A stretch of DNA of 64,000 nt from Rhodospirillaceae bacterium (GTDB lineage: Bacteria > Pseudomonadota > Alphaproteobacteria > MPNO01 > UBA2964), in contig PBIN01000014.1 in NCBI GenBank assembly GCA_002720855.1, positions 581,619-645,618 of the forward strand, written 5' to 3'. A program made the position numbers and the translations under genes. This document shows positions 35,348-43,225 of this stretch, piece by piece. The notes under the pieces were generated by a model that ran no database searches, was not told the DNA's origin, and worked only from the letters and a program-made list of their open reading frames with translations. Each line of letters starts with the position of its first letter. Positions within the stretch are counted from its first letter, which is position 1.

Positions 35348-36216
35348 GATGCTGGTATCATTTCTTCGCCGAGCAGCGTGCATCTGCGGAGCAACCTGCG
35401 CTCCGTTGCCGGAAAATCCGTTCGTGCATGACAGGAGCAATAATTATCCCACATTGCGAGATCGCCCTCAGTCCAAACATGCTCGTAATAATTATCGGGG
35501 GCTTCGCTGATGGTATATAGCTCCTCAAGGATGGCATCACTTTCGTCCCTTGGAAGGCCATCGATCCTGGCTGTCATAAGCCTGTTGACGTAGAGCGCAG
35601 TGCGTCCGGTTTCTGGATGGCGCACGAAAATTGGCTGCGATTTATTGTGAATACCCGTCAGGTCGCCATCGATGTCGACAGTTTCCGTCGTATGATAATC
35701 ATAAACCTGTAACGCCGTACGGCCCTTAAGCTGCTTTTTCAAAGCATCCGGAATCAGGTCATAGGCACGGTACATGTTTGTGAACCGTGTGTTGCCGCCC
35801 GTTGAAGGAAGGTCGATGGCATAAAGCATCGTTCCCTTGTGCGGTTTCGGCATGTAGCACATGTCATGATGGAAATACATTTCGCCATCCGGCAGCGACC
35901 CGATATAGCGGCCCTTTTTGTCTTTAACGTTGGAGATCAGCATTATCGACGCGTTGTAGTCTGCACCCTCAGGCCTATCTTCTGCGCGGCGCGATCGCGT
36001 ACCGGTATCACCGAAATTTCTTGCGAAGGTGAGCTGTTGATCCTGAGTTAAATCCTGATCCGGAAATACAAGAATGATGTATTCGTGCCAGGCCTTTGTA
36101 ATTGCCGAAACGGTTTCTGCATCCAGTGTTTCGCCGAGGTCGACACCTGTGATTTGCGCACCGATTGAGTCTGAAACCGGTGTAACCGTTATCCGCGATT
36201 CTAAGACGCTAGCCAT
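35344..36216 (-). CDS. TauD/TfdA-family dioxygenase 4
   Basis: A 290-residue dioxygenase, first gene of the three-gene minus-strand tandem. Family landmarks are GAQITGVDLGETLDAET, iron motif EMYFHHDMCYMPKPHKGTML, distal His in NYCSCHARTDFPATE, and RLLRRCTLLG. It has an N-terminal extension of about ten residues (MASVLESRITVTPV). Translation of TauD 3 is coupled to its stop. The 121 nt upstream of its ATG, shared with the divergent unknown gene at 36338, must hold the promoter of the run. Confidence 0.92.
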   Translation of the reverse strand: MASVLESRITVTPVSDSIGAQITGVDLGETLDAETVSAITKAWHEYIILVFPDQDLTQDQQLTFARNFGDTGTRSRRAEDRPEGADYNASIMLISNVKDKKGRYIGSLPDGEMYFHHDMCYMPKPHKGTMLYAIDLPSTGGNTRFTNMYRAYDLIPDALKKQLKGRTALQVYDYHTTETVDIDGDLTGIHNKSQPIFVRHPETGRTALYVNRLMTARIDGLPRDESDAILEELYTISEAPDNYYEHVWTEGDLAMWDNYCSCHARTDFPATERRLLRRCTLLGEEMIPAS

Positions 36217-36337
36217 AACTACCGAAATCCTGATGTTTGCGACTTATTCCCATTATAGCTGCACGCCTCCGACGATTCCAGCTACTGTATAAGTGTTTTG
36301 AAAGAGCGGAATTCCTTCATTCCATATGAATTTGTAA

Positions 36338-37057
36338 ATGTCTTACGATCTATCCGAAATTTCCCATCAACTGTTCGAATTACTGAAACGGCAGGGCGCA
36401 GATATCGATCGCAGCGAGTTGATAGCGGAAATCCACGACTTCCTGGCCATGCTTTACGGTATTAAGCCGGTTTTTCTGCATGGCCGCGGATTGGCTCCGG
36501 AGAATTGGATTGAGGAGGTTCTTAATCTGGCGAGAGACCTTGAATTAGAAATAATTGAAGGGCCATTCTGGGACGCAACACCCTACGGAGAATTCCCCAA
36601 TTGGTATCACGAACATTGCCGTGCTGAATTAAAACCATATCGCGCCTGGTACATTTGTCAGGATGCGGAGACGGTTGATGCGGTTCAGTCAGTTAATAGC
36701 GCAAACGGCAGGCTTTCGATCCCCAAAGAGGCAAAATTGTTGGGTTACCCAGAGTGTTGCGTAAATGCACACTACGCGCGCGCGAGTCATTATCACCGCG
36801 GCACCTTGTCGATCCTTAAACGCCTGACCAAAGGAAACGAGAAACAAATGCAGGACCTTGTGCGCGGTGGTGCGCATTTGGCGCCTGAAACCGAAAAGGA
36901 AATCAAGCATTTCGACGCGGCTTTTGAAATTCACGAGCCTGAGTTGGGAAGTTGGAATATGTGTGCTTCCTGCGTTCGCTCAACAAACCAGGCTTCAGCA
37001 ACATTGGTTCAGCAGTATTTAAATTTGATTGAAGAATGCGGTTTGAAGCTCGGTTAA
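36338..37057 (+). CDS. Unknown cysteine-motif protein (GYPECC)
   Basis: A 239-residue soluble protein of no function I recognise. It has two cysteine clusters: LLGYPECCVNAHYA (about residues 132-145) and WNMCASCVR (about 205-213). The GYP-x-CC element recalls archaeal DUF483-type proteins, but the match is by eye only. Four well-spaced cysteines could bind zinc or an Fe-S cluster. Its start is divergent from the TauD tandem, and its stop overlaps that of the convergent methyltransferase by 4 nt (TTAA). No signal peptide or membrane segment is seen. Confidence 0.6.
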   Translation: MSYDLSEISHQLFELLKRQGADIDRSELIAEIHDFLAMLYGIKPVFLHGRGLAPENWIEEVLNLARDLELEIIEGPFWDATPYGEFPNWYHEHCRAELKPYRAWYICQDAETVDAVQSVNSANGRLSIPKEAKLLGYPECCVNAHYARASHYHRGTLSILKRLTKGNEKQMQDLVRGGAHLAPETEKEIKHFDAAFEIHEPELGSWNMCASCVRSTNQASATLVQQYLNLIEECGLKLG

Positions 37058-37872
37058 ACCGTCGCCAATGCCATATTTGCCGCTGTTATTACCCGCAACC
37101 CTTTCTCAGTGTCCATGAACTCGGCCAAGGTTTCTGAGACTTCGGCTTTCAGGTCGTCCAGCCCCTTCTCATCGAGTTTTTCAAGCGCAAGCCGGGAGGA
37201 CGGCCCCCCTGCGGCAAGACAATCGACAAAATTCTCCGCTGATGTGAAATAACTGTCCATTTGCTTGCGGACGACCGACACGTCGCGAAAACCGACATCC
37301 TGCAAAATATCGCCGAGAACAACAGGGTCGCCGTATGAAAAGGGATGCAGCACACCTTTTGCATCCACGCCACGTTTTTCAAGTGCGCTGCCAACCGCGG
37401 CGTGCGCTGGGTTTCGGTGGGGAGGGCAATAAACGTTGAGCGCAAGACGTCCGCCAGATGACAGAACCCTTTTCATTTCGGATAAACCGCTTTCTTTTTC
37501 CGGCAAAAATTGCAGCAATTGATTTCCCACAACGATATCAAATGACCCGTCGTCATAGGGCAGGTCCGTTACGCTGCCGAGCCGCCAGTCAATGGCACCT
37601 TCCATATCTGTTGATTTGGCATAGGCGATCATTCCTTCGTTGAGATCGATCGCGGAAACGACCCCCTGTTTGCCGACAGTTTTTGCGGCATAACGTGCTG
37701 CTGCGCCGCTTCCACATCCGACATCCAAAAGTCGGTGGTCCTTCTGTGTCCCTGCGTGGTCGACCATTGCCTGTGACCAGGGACCAAAAATTGTTGGCAC
37801 CAAAAATTTCTCAAACGCTGCCGCGGCTGAGGTGTCAATTTCATCTTTTTTTGTGTTGTCAGCCATTGTCAT
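37054..37872 (-). CDS. Class I SAM-dependent methyltransferase
   Basis: A 272-residue UbiE/Methyltransf_11-type enzyme with motif I RLLDVGCGSGAAARYAAK (about residues 45-62), VVSAIDLNEGMIAYAKS, the SVTDLPYDDGSFDIVVG segment and VLSSGGRLALNVYC. Two in-frame ATGs (37872 and 37866) compete and I cannot decide between them. It is convergent with the GYPECC gene and stands alone on its strand; the next upstream gene is divergent. The methyl acceptor is unknown. It resembles the methyltransferase at 19516 only in the common fold. Confidence 0.85.
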   Translation of the reverse strand: MTMADNTKKDEIDTSAAAAFEKFLVPTIFGPWSQAMVDHAGTQKDHRLLDVGCGSGAAARYAAKTVGKQGVVSAIDLNEGMIAYAKSTDMEGAIDWRLGSVTDLPYDDGSFDIVVGNQLLQFLPEKESGLSEMKRVLSSGGRLALNVYCPPHRNPAHAAVGSALEKRGVDAKGVLHPFSYGDPVVLGDILQDVGFRDVSVVRKQMDSYFTSAENFVDCLAAGGPSSRLALEKLDEKGLDDLKAEVSETLAEFMDTEKGLRVITAANMALATV

Positions 37873-38043
37873 CTTTCGTATCAACAACCGGTTGAAACAT
37901 CGTCGTATTTTGATAGCCTGAAAAATGGAGTTAGGCCAGCCATAGCGATCAAGGTGGGTTATTGTGTAGCTGTGGCTTTTGATCGTTAAGTTGTCCTTAA
38001 CGATGTCGGTTCAAATAGTTGAACCGCGTAGGGGGAAAGAATT

Positions 38044-38694
38044 TTGTTGTGTAGAAATCGCATCATCGCGATGGGTGTCATTTGTGTTGCCGGCACTATT
38101 TTATCCGCCTGCACCGGAGGATTAGGAGGAGGGCCAGTTGCGACCCAGGTCGTTACCGAGCCATCTGGCGCAACTTGCGACCTCACCGGAAATAAATTCG
38201 CCATCCGGGCTCAAACACCACTTAAAACACAGTTACCTAAGAGCGCCGGTGAAATTAATCTCTCTTGTGTTGCCGTTGGGTACAGAACATTTAACACGGT
38301 ATTGAAACCGACATTTAATGATCGCGTGCTCCGTAATTTTTTGGTTGGCAGCTCAATGGGAATGGCTGTCGATCTCATGAACGGAAACCATGAGCAATAT
38401 CCCAGGAGAGTGGTACTTCATTTGGAGCCACACTCATTTGCTTCTGCAGCCGAGCGGGATCGCTGGTACAGCCGCTATAAACAGTACATTGAGTTCAAGT
38501 GGCGGCGCGTTTTAGATGAGATTAGGTCAAATTGCTCAGAGTCTTCCGGCGAAGATGGCAATTGCCAGACAGACCTAATCAAAGCACAAGACGCGCGGCA
38601 AAACGAACTTCAACAGCTGGAACAACGCCGTCTTAGGGCGTTTTTGAAGCCTGACTATTTTCGACAGGTCACTAACCTCACCGGTTCGAACTAG
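38044..38694 (+). CDS. Putative lipoprotein with PEGA-like N-terminal region
   Basis: A 216-residue exported lipoprotein: hydrophobic leader RIIAMGVICVAGTILSACTGG with a lipobox ending at Cys (L-S-A-C), so Cys would be lipidated. The next 50 residues (VVTEPSGATCDLTGNK, INLSCVAVGYRT) look like a PEGA/carboxypeptidase-regulatory-like beta fold, and the C-terminal half is helical and charged. It starts at TTG 38044, eight bases after AGGGGG. The gene stands alone, convergent with the aldolase gene. No function is known. Confidence 0.75.
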   Translation: MLCRNRIIAMGVICVAGTILSACTGGLGGGPVATQVVTEPSGATCDLTGNKFAIRAQTPLKTQLPKSAGEINLSCVAVGYRTFNTVLKPTFNDRVLRNFLVGSSMGMAVDLMNGNHEQYPRRVVLHLEPHSFASAAERDRWYSRYKQYIEFKWRRVLDEIRSNCSESSGEDGNCQTDLIKAQDARQNELQQLEQRRLRAFLKPDYFRQVTNLTGSN

Positions 38695-38702
38695 CCAACT
38701 CT

Positions 38703-39629
38703 TTAGGCTGCTTTGCGGCGTGTCTTCGGTTTAATCAATCCCGCTCGCTTTAATACGCCATCAAGGCGTTTTTCCAATTCTTTGGATGCGGGCATCATTG
38801 GAAGACGATGTTCGTTTTTAGGCATAATGCCGAGTTTTTTCATCATGTATTTCATCGGCTGCGGATTGGTGTCGTAAAACACCGCCTGATTGATCTCGAA
38901 TAATTCATAGTGAATTTTCTGGGCCTGCTTCATTTTGCCCTCCCAAATGAGTTCGCACATTCGGGCGAGTTTTTTGGGCATCAGATTGCCAACAGCGTTC
39001 ATGAGGCCACACGCACCGACCGTCATCATCGGGTAGGACAAATCTTCGAGACCGACGAAAATCCGAAAATCTTTGCCAAAGTGATCGATACATTTGGAAA
39101 CAAAACCGAGATCGTCGACCGCATGCTTCATGCCGACGAAATGTGGACTCTCACGGCTGATCTGATCAAGGGCGTCGAGTGTCACGGACACCGCTGCTCG
39201 GCCAGGAATGTGGTAGATCATCCACGGTAAGCTGGTTTGTTTGGCGACCTCACCGTAATACGCCACAAGACCGCGCTGAGAAGGCCGAATGTAATAAGGC
39301 GTGACAATGAGCAATGCATCCGCACCGGCCTTGTCCGCATGAGCGGTAAGCGCTGCTGTCTCGGCAAGACTCTGTGATCCCGTCGCGGCGACGATAGGAA
39401 CCTTACCGGCGGCTGCCTCGATTGCGACATCAACAGTCCGGTTACGTTCTTCCACCGTCAGCGTGGATGGCTCCGAGGTTGTGCCGTTCACCAAAATACC
39501 GTGGGATCCATTTTTTACCTGAAATTCAACGAGCCCGGCGTAAGCGTCGTAATCAACCTCCCCTTTTTTGAAAGGCGTAATTAACGGCGGGATCGAACCC
39601 CTAAGGAACTTCCTCGGCAAGCGCATCAT
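38703..39629 (-). CDS. Dihydrodipicolinate synthase (DHDPS) superfamily aldolase/lyase
   Basis: A 308-residue (beta/alpha)8-barrel enzyme of the DapA/NAL superfamily. Visible are GSIPPLITPF, the substrate loop VNGTTSEPSTL (usually GTTGE, here Ser for Gly), the Tyr of VTPYY and of MIYHIPGR, and the Schiff-base Lys in VGMKHAVDD. The basic tail (KPKTRRKAA) is unusual. I start at ATG 39629, 4 nt after the cupin-gene stop; the open frame extends upstream into that gene. It ends a run of UbiD 3, MarR, double cupin and this aldolase. Superfamily members include hydratase-aldolases of aromatic breakdown, which would fit. It is unlikely to be the lysine-pathway enzyme given its context. Confidence 0.88.
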   Translation of the reverse strand: MMRLPRKFLRGSIPPLITPFKKGEVDYDAYAGLVEFQVKNGSHGILVNGTTSEPSTLTVEERNRTVDVAIEAAAGKVPIVAATGSQSLAETAALTAHADKAGADALLIVTPYYIRPSQRGLVAYYGEVAKQTSLPWMIYHIPGRAAVSVTLDALDQISRESPHFVGMKHAVDDLGFVSKCIDHFGKDFRIFVGLEDLSYPMMTVGACGLMNAVGNLMPKKLARMCELIWEGKMKQAQKIHYELFEINQAVFYDTNPQPMKYMMKKLGIMPKNEHRLPMMPASKELEKRLDGVLKRAGLIKPKTRRKAA

Positions 39630-39633
39630 TGGC

Positions 39634-40752
39634 TTAACTCGCGATCTTGCTGCGGTTCGTGTCAAATCCCATTTCAGCACCTAGAACGCTCCAGGGTTTT
39701 TTGAGATCCTCCTGCCACAGAAGCGACTCCATGACGATGTTTAGTGGTTGATCCTGGATGGTTAGTTCGTATATCGGCTCTGTCCCCGTGCTGGCGTGGT
39801 TGTGGACTCCCCAACCAGGCGCTGTGAGGAGAAGATCGCCGGACTGCCATTCGTAGACCTTGCCCTCGACAGTTGAACGACCTTCACCCTGGAATATATA
39901 GTTCATCGCCGCGGACACATGACGGTGCGGTTTATCGACAATTCCTGGCGGGCGGATAGTGATCGTTGCGAAGAAATTCGGTGTCGTGCCGTTGGTCCGG
40001 CCGGTCATCGGATTCCACAAGAGATACAATCTGCGGCCGACATAATCGGAGCCAAGCGCCGTAAGTTTGTCGAGTTCAGTCTTTACCTTCTTCCATGGCC
40101 AGTGAAGCGCATGTGATTCGACTGCCTCGGGTGCAATAAGAATTTCGTACGGCATAAGCCAGGCGCCATCATCGGTTAACTCGAATGTGCCATAAGGGCT
40201 TTTGCGCCGTGGATCGTCTTCAGCAATCGCGTCTTCCTTCTCTTCTTCAACGAGTTGTACCTCGGCTGCTGGATCCTCTTCGACAATATGAACATTCATT
40301 TTTTCGAGCAATGGCGCGTTGGTGTAGGTTAATCGAACCTGCACTTCATCGGTGTCATTGACGTGGATGTATGTTTGCATTGAGGGGAAGTTGAAAACGT
40401 CATACTGCTCAAAATCGATGCGTTTGCCACCAACAACGGAATGGCCACTACCCTGGATACAGAAATTCACCTGTGTCGAGTTGTGGCGGATGGGGCGGGT
40501 CTGTTCACCTGGATTGAGAACCTCGACGATGGGCCGTATCCCCGGGGCCAGTCCTAAACCCACGCCAAGCTTGTGGGAATCGGGATGGACGACCCAGCTT
40601 TGCCGGCGGCCATTATTTGGCGCTGGCATTTTGGAAAGGCGCTCTATTTCGGCATCAAAGTCCGCCTTTTTAACAATAGCGGGCTCCCAAAGTTCAGGGG
40701 CGGGTTCGGTTTTGCCCGATTTATCGATGAATATGCCTTTTTGCTCAGCCAT
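39634..40752 (-). CDS. Double-cupin dioxygenase, gentisate-1,2-dioxygenase-like
   Basis: A 372-residue bicupin protein of the gentisate / 1-hydroxy-2-naphthoate dioxygenase family. Cupin 1 (about residues 90-145) has PIRHNSTQVNFCIQGSGH and QTYIHVND, in which the usual metal-binding H-x-H is lost (R-H-N). Cupin 2 (about 270-330) retains KPHRHVSAAMNYIFQGEG and GVHNHAS, a full H-x-H...H set. Classic family members bind iron in cupin 1, so this looks like a shift of the active site. I start at ATG 40752 with GGAGG upstream; the longer frame has no ribosome site. It lies 4 nt before the aldolase start and 106 nt after marR. The likely role is ring cleavage of a hydroxy-aromatic acid or phenol. Confidence 0.85.
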   Translation of the reverse strand: MAEQKGIFIDKSGKTEPAPELWEPAIVKKADFDAEIERLSKMPAPNNGRRQSWVVHPDSHKLGVGLGLAPGIRPIVEVLNPGEQTRPIRHNSTQVNFCIQGSGHSVVGGKRIDFEQYDVFNFPSMQTYIHVNDTDEVQVRLTYTNAPLLEKMNVHIVEEDPAAEVQLVEEEKEDAIAEDDPRRKSPYGTFELTDDGAWLMPYEILIAPEAVESHALHWPWKKVKTELDKLTALGSDYVGRRLYLLWNPMTGRTNGTTPNFFATITIRPPGIVDKPHRHVSAAMNYIFQGEGRSTVEGKVYEWQSGDLLLTAPGWGVHNHASTGTEPIYELTIQDQPLNIVMESLLWQEDLKKPWSVLGAEMGFDTNRSKIAS

Positions 40753-40858
40753 GACTGTCCTCCAATGATTCTGCACCGCGGCCAAACAAAATCGGCAAAG
40801 CCACGGAAATCAGGGATATTAAATACTTTGATACCTTACTTATTCGCGATTTTAAAGA

Positions 40859-41335
40859 TCAACATTTGGTGTTTTCTTCGTCGCGATCGAGGTTTTGTTT
40901 CATTGCACGCATTAGACGTTTAAGCGTTTCAATCTCCTCAGTCGTAAGACCGCTCGTCGCGATATCATTGATATTGGTTGCCATTCGAAGGAGTTCGTTC
41001 TTTAGATTGCGGCCTTTTTGGGTAGGAAAAATATTTATCGTTCTCCGATCCCGCCGATTGCGCACACGCCTGACATGGCCATTTTTTTCCAGCAGACGGA
41101 GAACACTCGCGGTGGTTGGCTCGGTCGTGCCAACCCGTTTGGAAAGTTCCCTTTGGCTCAGCCCTTCTTCGATCCAAAGGGTACGCATAAAATAGTACTG
41201 ACCTAAGGTCATGCCGTACTTCGATAGATTGCGCCTCAATGCTTTGCCAACCGCGAGGTTGGTGTTGCGAACCAAATATCCGGCGCTTTCATTTGGATCG
41301 AGCCAATTTTCGTCTTCGGGGTTACGACTGGTCAC
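40859..41335 (-). CDS. MarR-family transcriptional regulator
   Basis: A 158-residue winged-helix regulator. The recognition helix is in LSQRELSKRVGTTEPTTASVLRLLEKNG (two parts, about residues 62-90), followed by the wing VRRVRNRRDRRTINIFPT. Members usually repress their own operon and release DNA on binding a phenolic ligand. The ATG at 41335 overlaps the TGA of UbiD 3 (ATGA), so it is co-translated with that gene, and it lies upstream of the cupin and aldolase genes. It is therefore probably the local regulator of this run. No operator was identified for certain. Confidence 0.93.
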   Translation of the reverse strand: MTSRNPEDENWLDPNESAGYLVRNTNLAVGKALRRNLSKYGMTLGQYYFMRTLWIEEGLSQRELSKRVGTTEPTTASVLRLLEKNGHVRRVRNRRDRRTINIFPTQKGRNLKNELLRMATNINDIATSGLTTEEIETLKRLMRAMKQNLDRDEENTKC

Positions 41336-42735
41336 GATAAAAAATCCTCAATGTCCACGGATGCGTAGTTCGTGGGCATAGCGCGGTCAAATCGTGTTCT
41401 GTCTTCGACGCGAGGACTCCAGGGCTTCGTTGCATCGATCGCCACCTTTGTTCCGATGCGATACATCGGGCTCATTCCCGGCACAATGTCAGAAACGTTA
41501 TCGAGTGACCAAATTCGGGTGTTGTCTACTTTAGATACGTCGTCGATAGCATTCACACGCGTTGTCAGTGACCAAAAGACCTGGTTGAGATTGGATGCAT
41601 CCATATCTTCATCGACTGCAATTGCGAGCTTTGGATGAAGGTAAGGGCTTGACAGTGCAGCCATCAGCGCCGTTTTGGCCTGTCCCGCAATTCGCGGTCG
41701 CAGCTTTATAATGACCGCCATCAATCCTGATACGCCGAGACAGCGAATGTCCAGCAAATCCAGACCACCTTCGACTTTCGCAAGGTGCTCATAAAGTGCC
41801 GCTTCAACACATGTTCCCGTAATCGATTGTGGATCGGTCATCGGCGCACCGGAATGCATGCCGTAAAAGATCGGGTCCTTACGGTGCGTGATCGCTTTGA
41901 CAACGAATATTTCTGTCGATCCCTCTTCAGCATAGCCACCAGTAACCTCACCGAACGGACCCTCTTCCGTCATGGCATCAGGCAAAATCTCGCCTTCGAT
42001 AATCATCTCGGCATCTGCCGGCACTTCGAGGTCGCATGTTTCGCATTTGACCAGTCTTACCGGGTCTTCGAGCAGGCCGCCCGCCAATGACAGTTCATCA
42101 ATTCCGTACCGTGTTGTGAATCCGGCGGCGTACAAAATGGCGGGATGGGCACCCACAACCATCGCAACCGGCATCGACTGTTTTCGTTCCTGGTATTTCT
42201 GATATGTCCGAAGAGCATGGCGCGGGCAAATGAGAAAGCCGCTGCGATCAGGGCCCAAAACCTGTTGCCGATGATACGACATGTTCCTTGTCCCGGATTC
42301 AGGGTCTTTGATCACCGCCATCCCGGCTGCAATATATGGTCCGGGGTCCTGTTCCGACGTCCACATCGCAGGAAGTTTGGTGAGATCAGCATCATCCCCC
42401 GTCAGGACGACTTCTTTTACCGGAGCATCTTTAGGTTGGACGATGACCGGTTCACGCGGCTCCTTGATTCTCTCCACGACAGTGGGAATAACGTCCTCTT
42501 CCGAAACCCCCAGGCCAATTGCCCATTTGCGACGATCAGTAATGACCTGGCTGGCCAGTCGCCACCCTGGAAAACCCTTTAGATTTGTAAATAGCGTGGA
42601 TTTGCCAAACTGGTCATATGTCTTCCACCCAATCGCCGAGACGTTTTGGTGTGGATCAGTCTCAGCATCAACGCGAACGAGTTCGCCTTGCTGGTCGAGG
42701 TTTTGGACATGCCCGCGAAAAGATTGATCGCGCAT
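41332..42735 (-). CDS. UbiD-family decarboxylase 3
   Basis: A 467-residue prenyl-FMN-dependent decarboxylase, clearly different from UbiD 1 and 2 (it lacks their GGRYIGTG and VTRDPEE strings) and shorter by about 25 residues. Catalytic landmarks are GPYIAAGMAVIKDPESG, the Arg region NMSYHRQQVLG, LEVPADAEMIIEGEI and TEEGPFGEVTGGY with the two Glu. The ATG at 42735 has GGGAGG about eleven bases upstream. It leads the UbiD-MarR-cupin-aldolase run and is divergent from the hydratase pair (169-nt gap). It might decarboxylate an aromatic acid whose product the cupin enzyme then opens. Confidence 0.92.
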   Translation of the reverse strand: MRDQSFRGHVQNLDQQGELVRVDAETDPHQNVSAIGWKTYDQFGKSTLFTNLKGFPGWRLASQVITDRRKWAIGLGVSEEDVIPTVVERIKEPREPVIVQPKDAPVKEVVLTGDDADLTKLPAMWTSEQDPGPYIAAGMAVIKDPESGTRNMSYHRQQVLGPDRSGFLICPRHALRTYQKYQERKQSMPVAMVVGAHPAILYAAGFTTRYGIDELSLAGGLLEDPVRLVKCETCDLEVPADAEMIIEGEILPDAMTEEGPFGEVTGGYAEEGSTEIFVVKAITHRKDPIFYGMHSGAPMTDPQSITGTCVEAALYEHLAKVEGGLDLLDIRCLGVSGLMAVIIKLRPRIAGQAKTALMAALSSPYLHPKLAIAVDEDMDASNLNQVFWSLTTRVNAIDDVSKVDNTRIWSLDNVSDIVPGMSPMYRIGTKVAIDATKPWSPRVEDRTRFDRAMPTNYASVDIEDFLS

Positions 42736-42904
42736 AAATTATTAACCTCCCTTTATTTCGCGGTCACTCTGTCGATGACGCGCAGCGCAAATGCGGCGGC
42801 ATTCTGCGTGGCCGTGATAGCGGAAGCAACCCCACCTATACCATTGACCGTTGCGGCGTGCGGTCTGAAAATGAGGCATATTTTAATTTGTTGGGATAAT
42901 ACCA

Positions 42905-43216
42905 ATGCAAAGACCTCATGACATGGGCGGTATGGATGCAGGCAAAATGGAAATTGCAGAGCATCCGGTTGAACTTTGGCAAAAAACAACCAATGCAATG
43001 CGACAAGTTCTTGGTGACGAGAGAAGGCGGCTCATTCGAGCAGATGAGCTCCGCCGGGCAATCGAAGACTTGCCACAAGATCAATATGAGGCCTTGCCGT
43101 ATTTTGATAAATGGATCAGGGCCGTGAGAGCGATCCTGGTTGAGAAGGGCGTTCTCACACACGAAGAAATCGATGCGCGCATTGAAGAGCTGCGCGCACA
43201 GCGCGCAGAGGCATAG
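42905..43216 (+). CDS. Nitrile hydratase beta N-terminal-like / thiocyanate hydrolase small subunit
   Basis: A 103-residue protein that matches only the N-terminal helical half of nitrile hydratase beta: RPHDMGGMDAGK at the start (the DMGGM signature), then a helical arm, YFDKWIRAVRAILVEKGVLTHEEIDARI. The normal beta C-terminal beta-roll (about 100 residues) is absent here and nowhere else in the window. Thiocyanate hydrolase has the same split of beta into two proteins, and cobalt nitrile hydratase activators also resemble this half. The DMGGM signature favours a structural subunit. It ends 9 nt before the alpha-subunit gene. Confidence 0.75.
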   Translation: MQRPHDMGGMDAGKMEIAEHPVELWQKTTNAMRQVLGDERRRLIRADELRRAIEDLPQDQYEALPYFDKWIRAVRAILVEKGVLTHEEIDARIEELRAQRAEA

Positions 43217-43225
43217 GAGTTAACG

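Noticed and set aside
38703-39629. Lysine-pathway dihydrodipicolinate synthase (dapA)
   Set aside because: The substrate loop differs (GTTSE) and the gene sits in a run with UbiD, MarR and a cupin dioxygenase.
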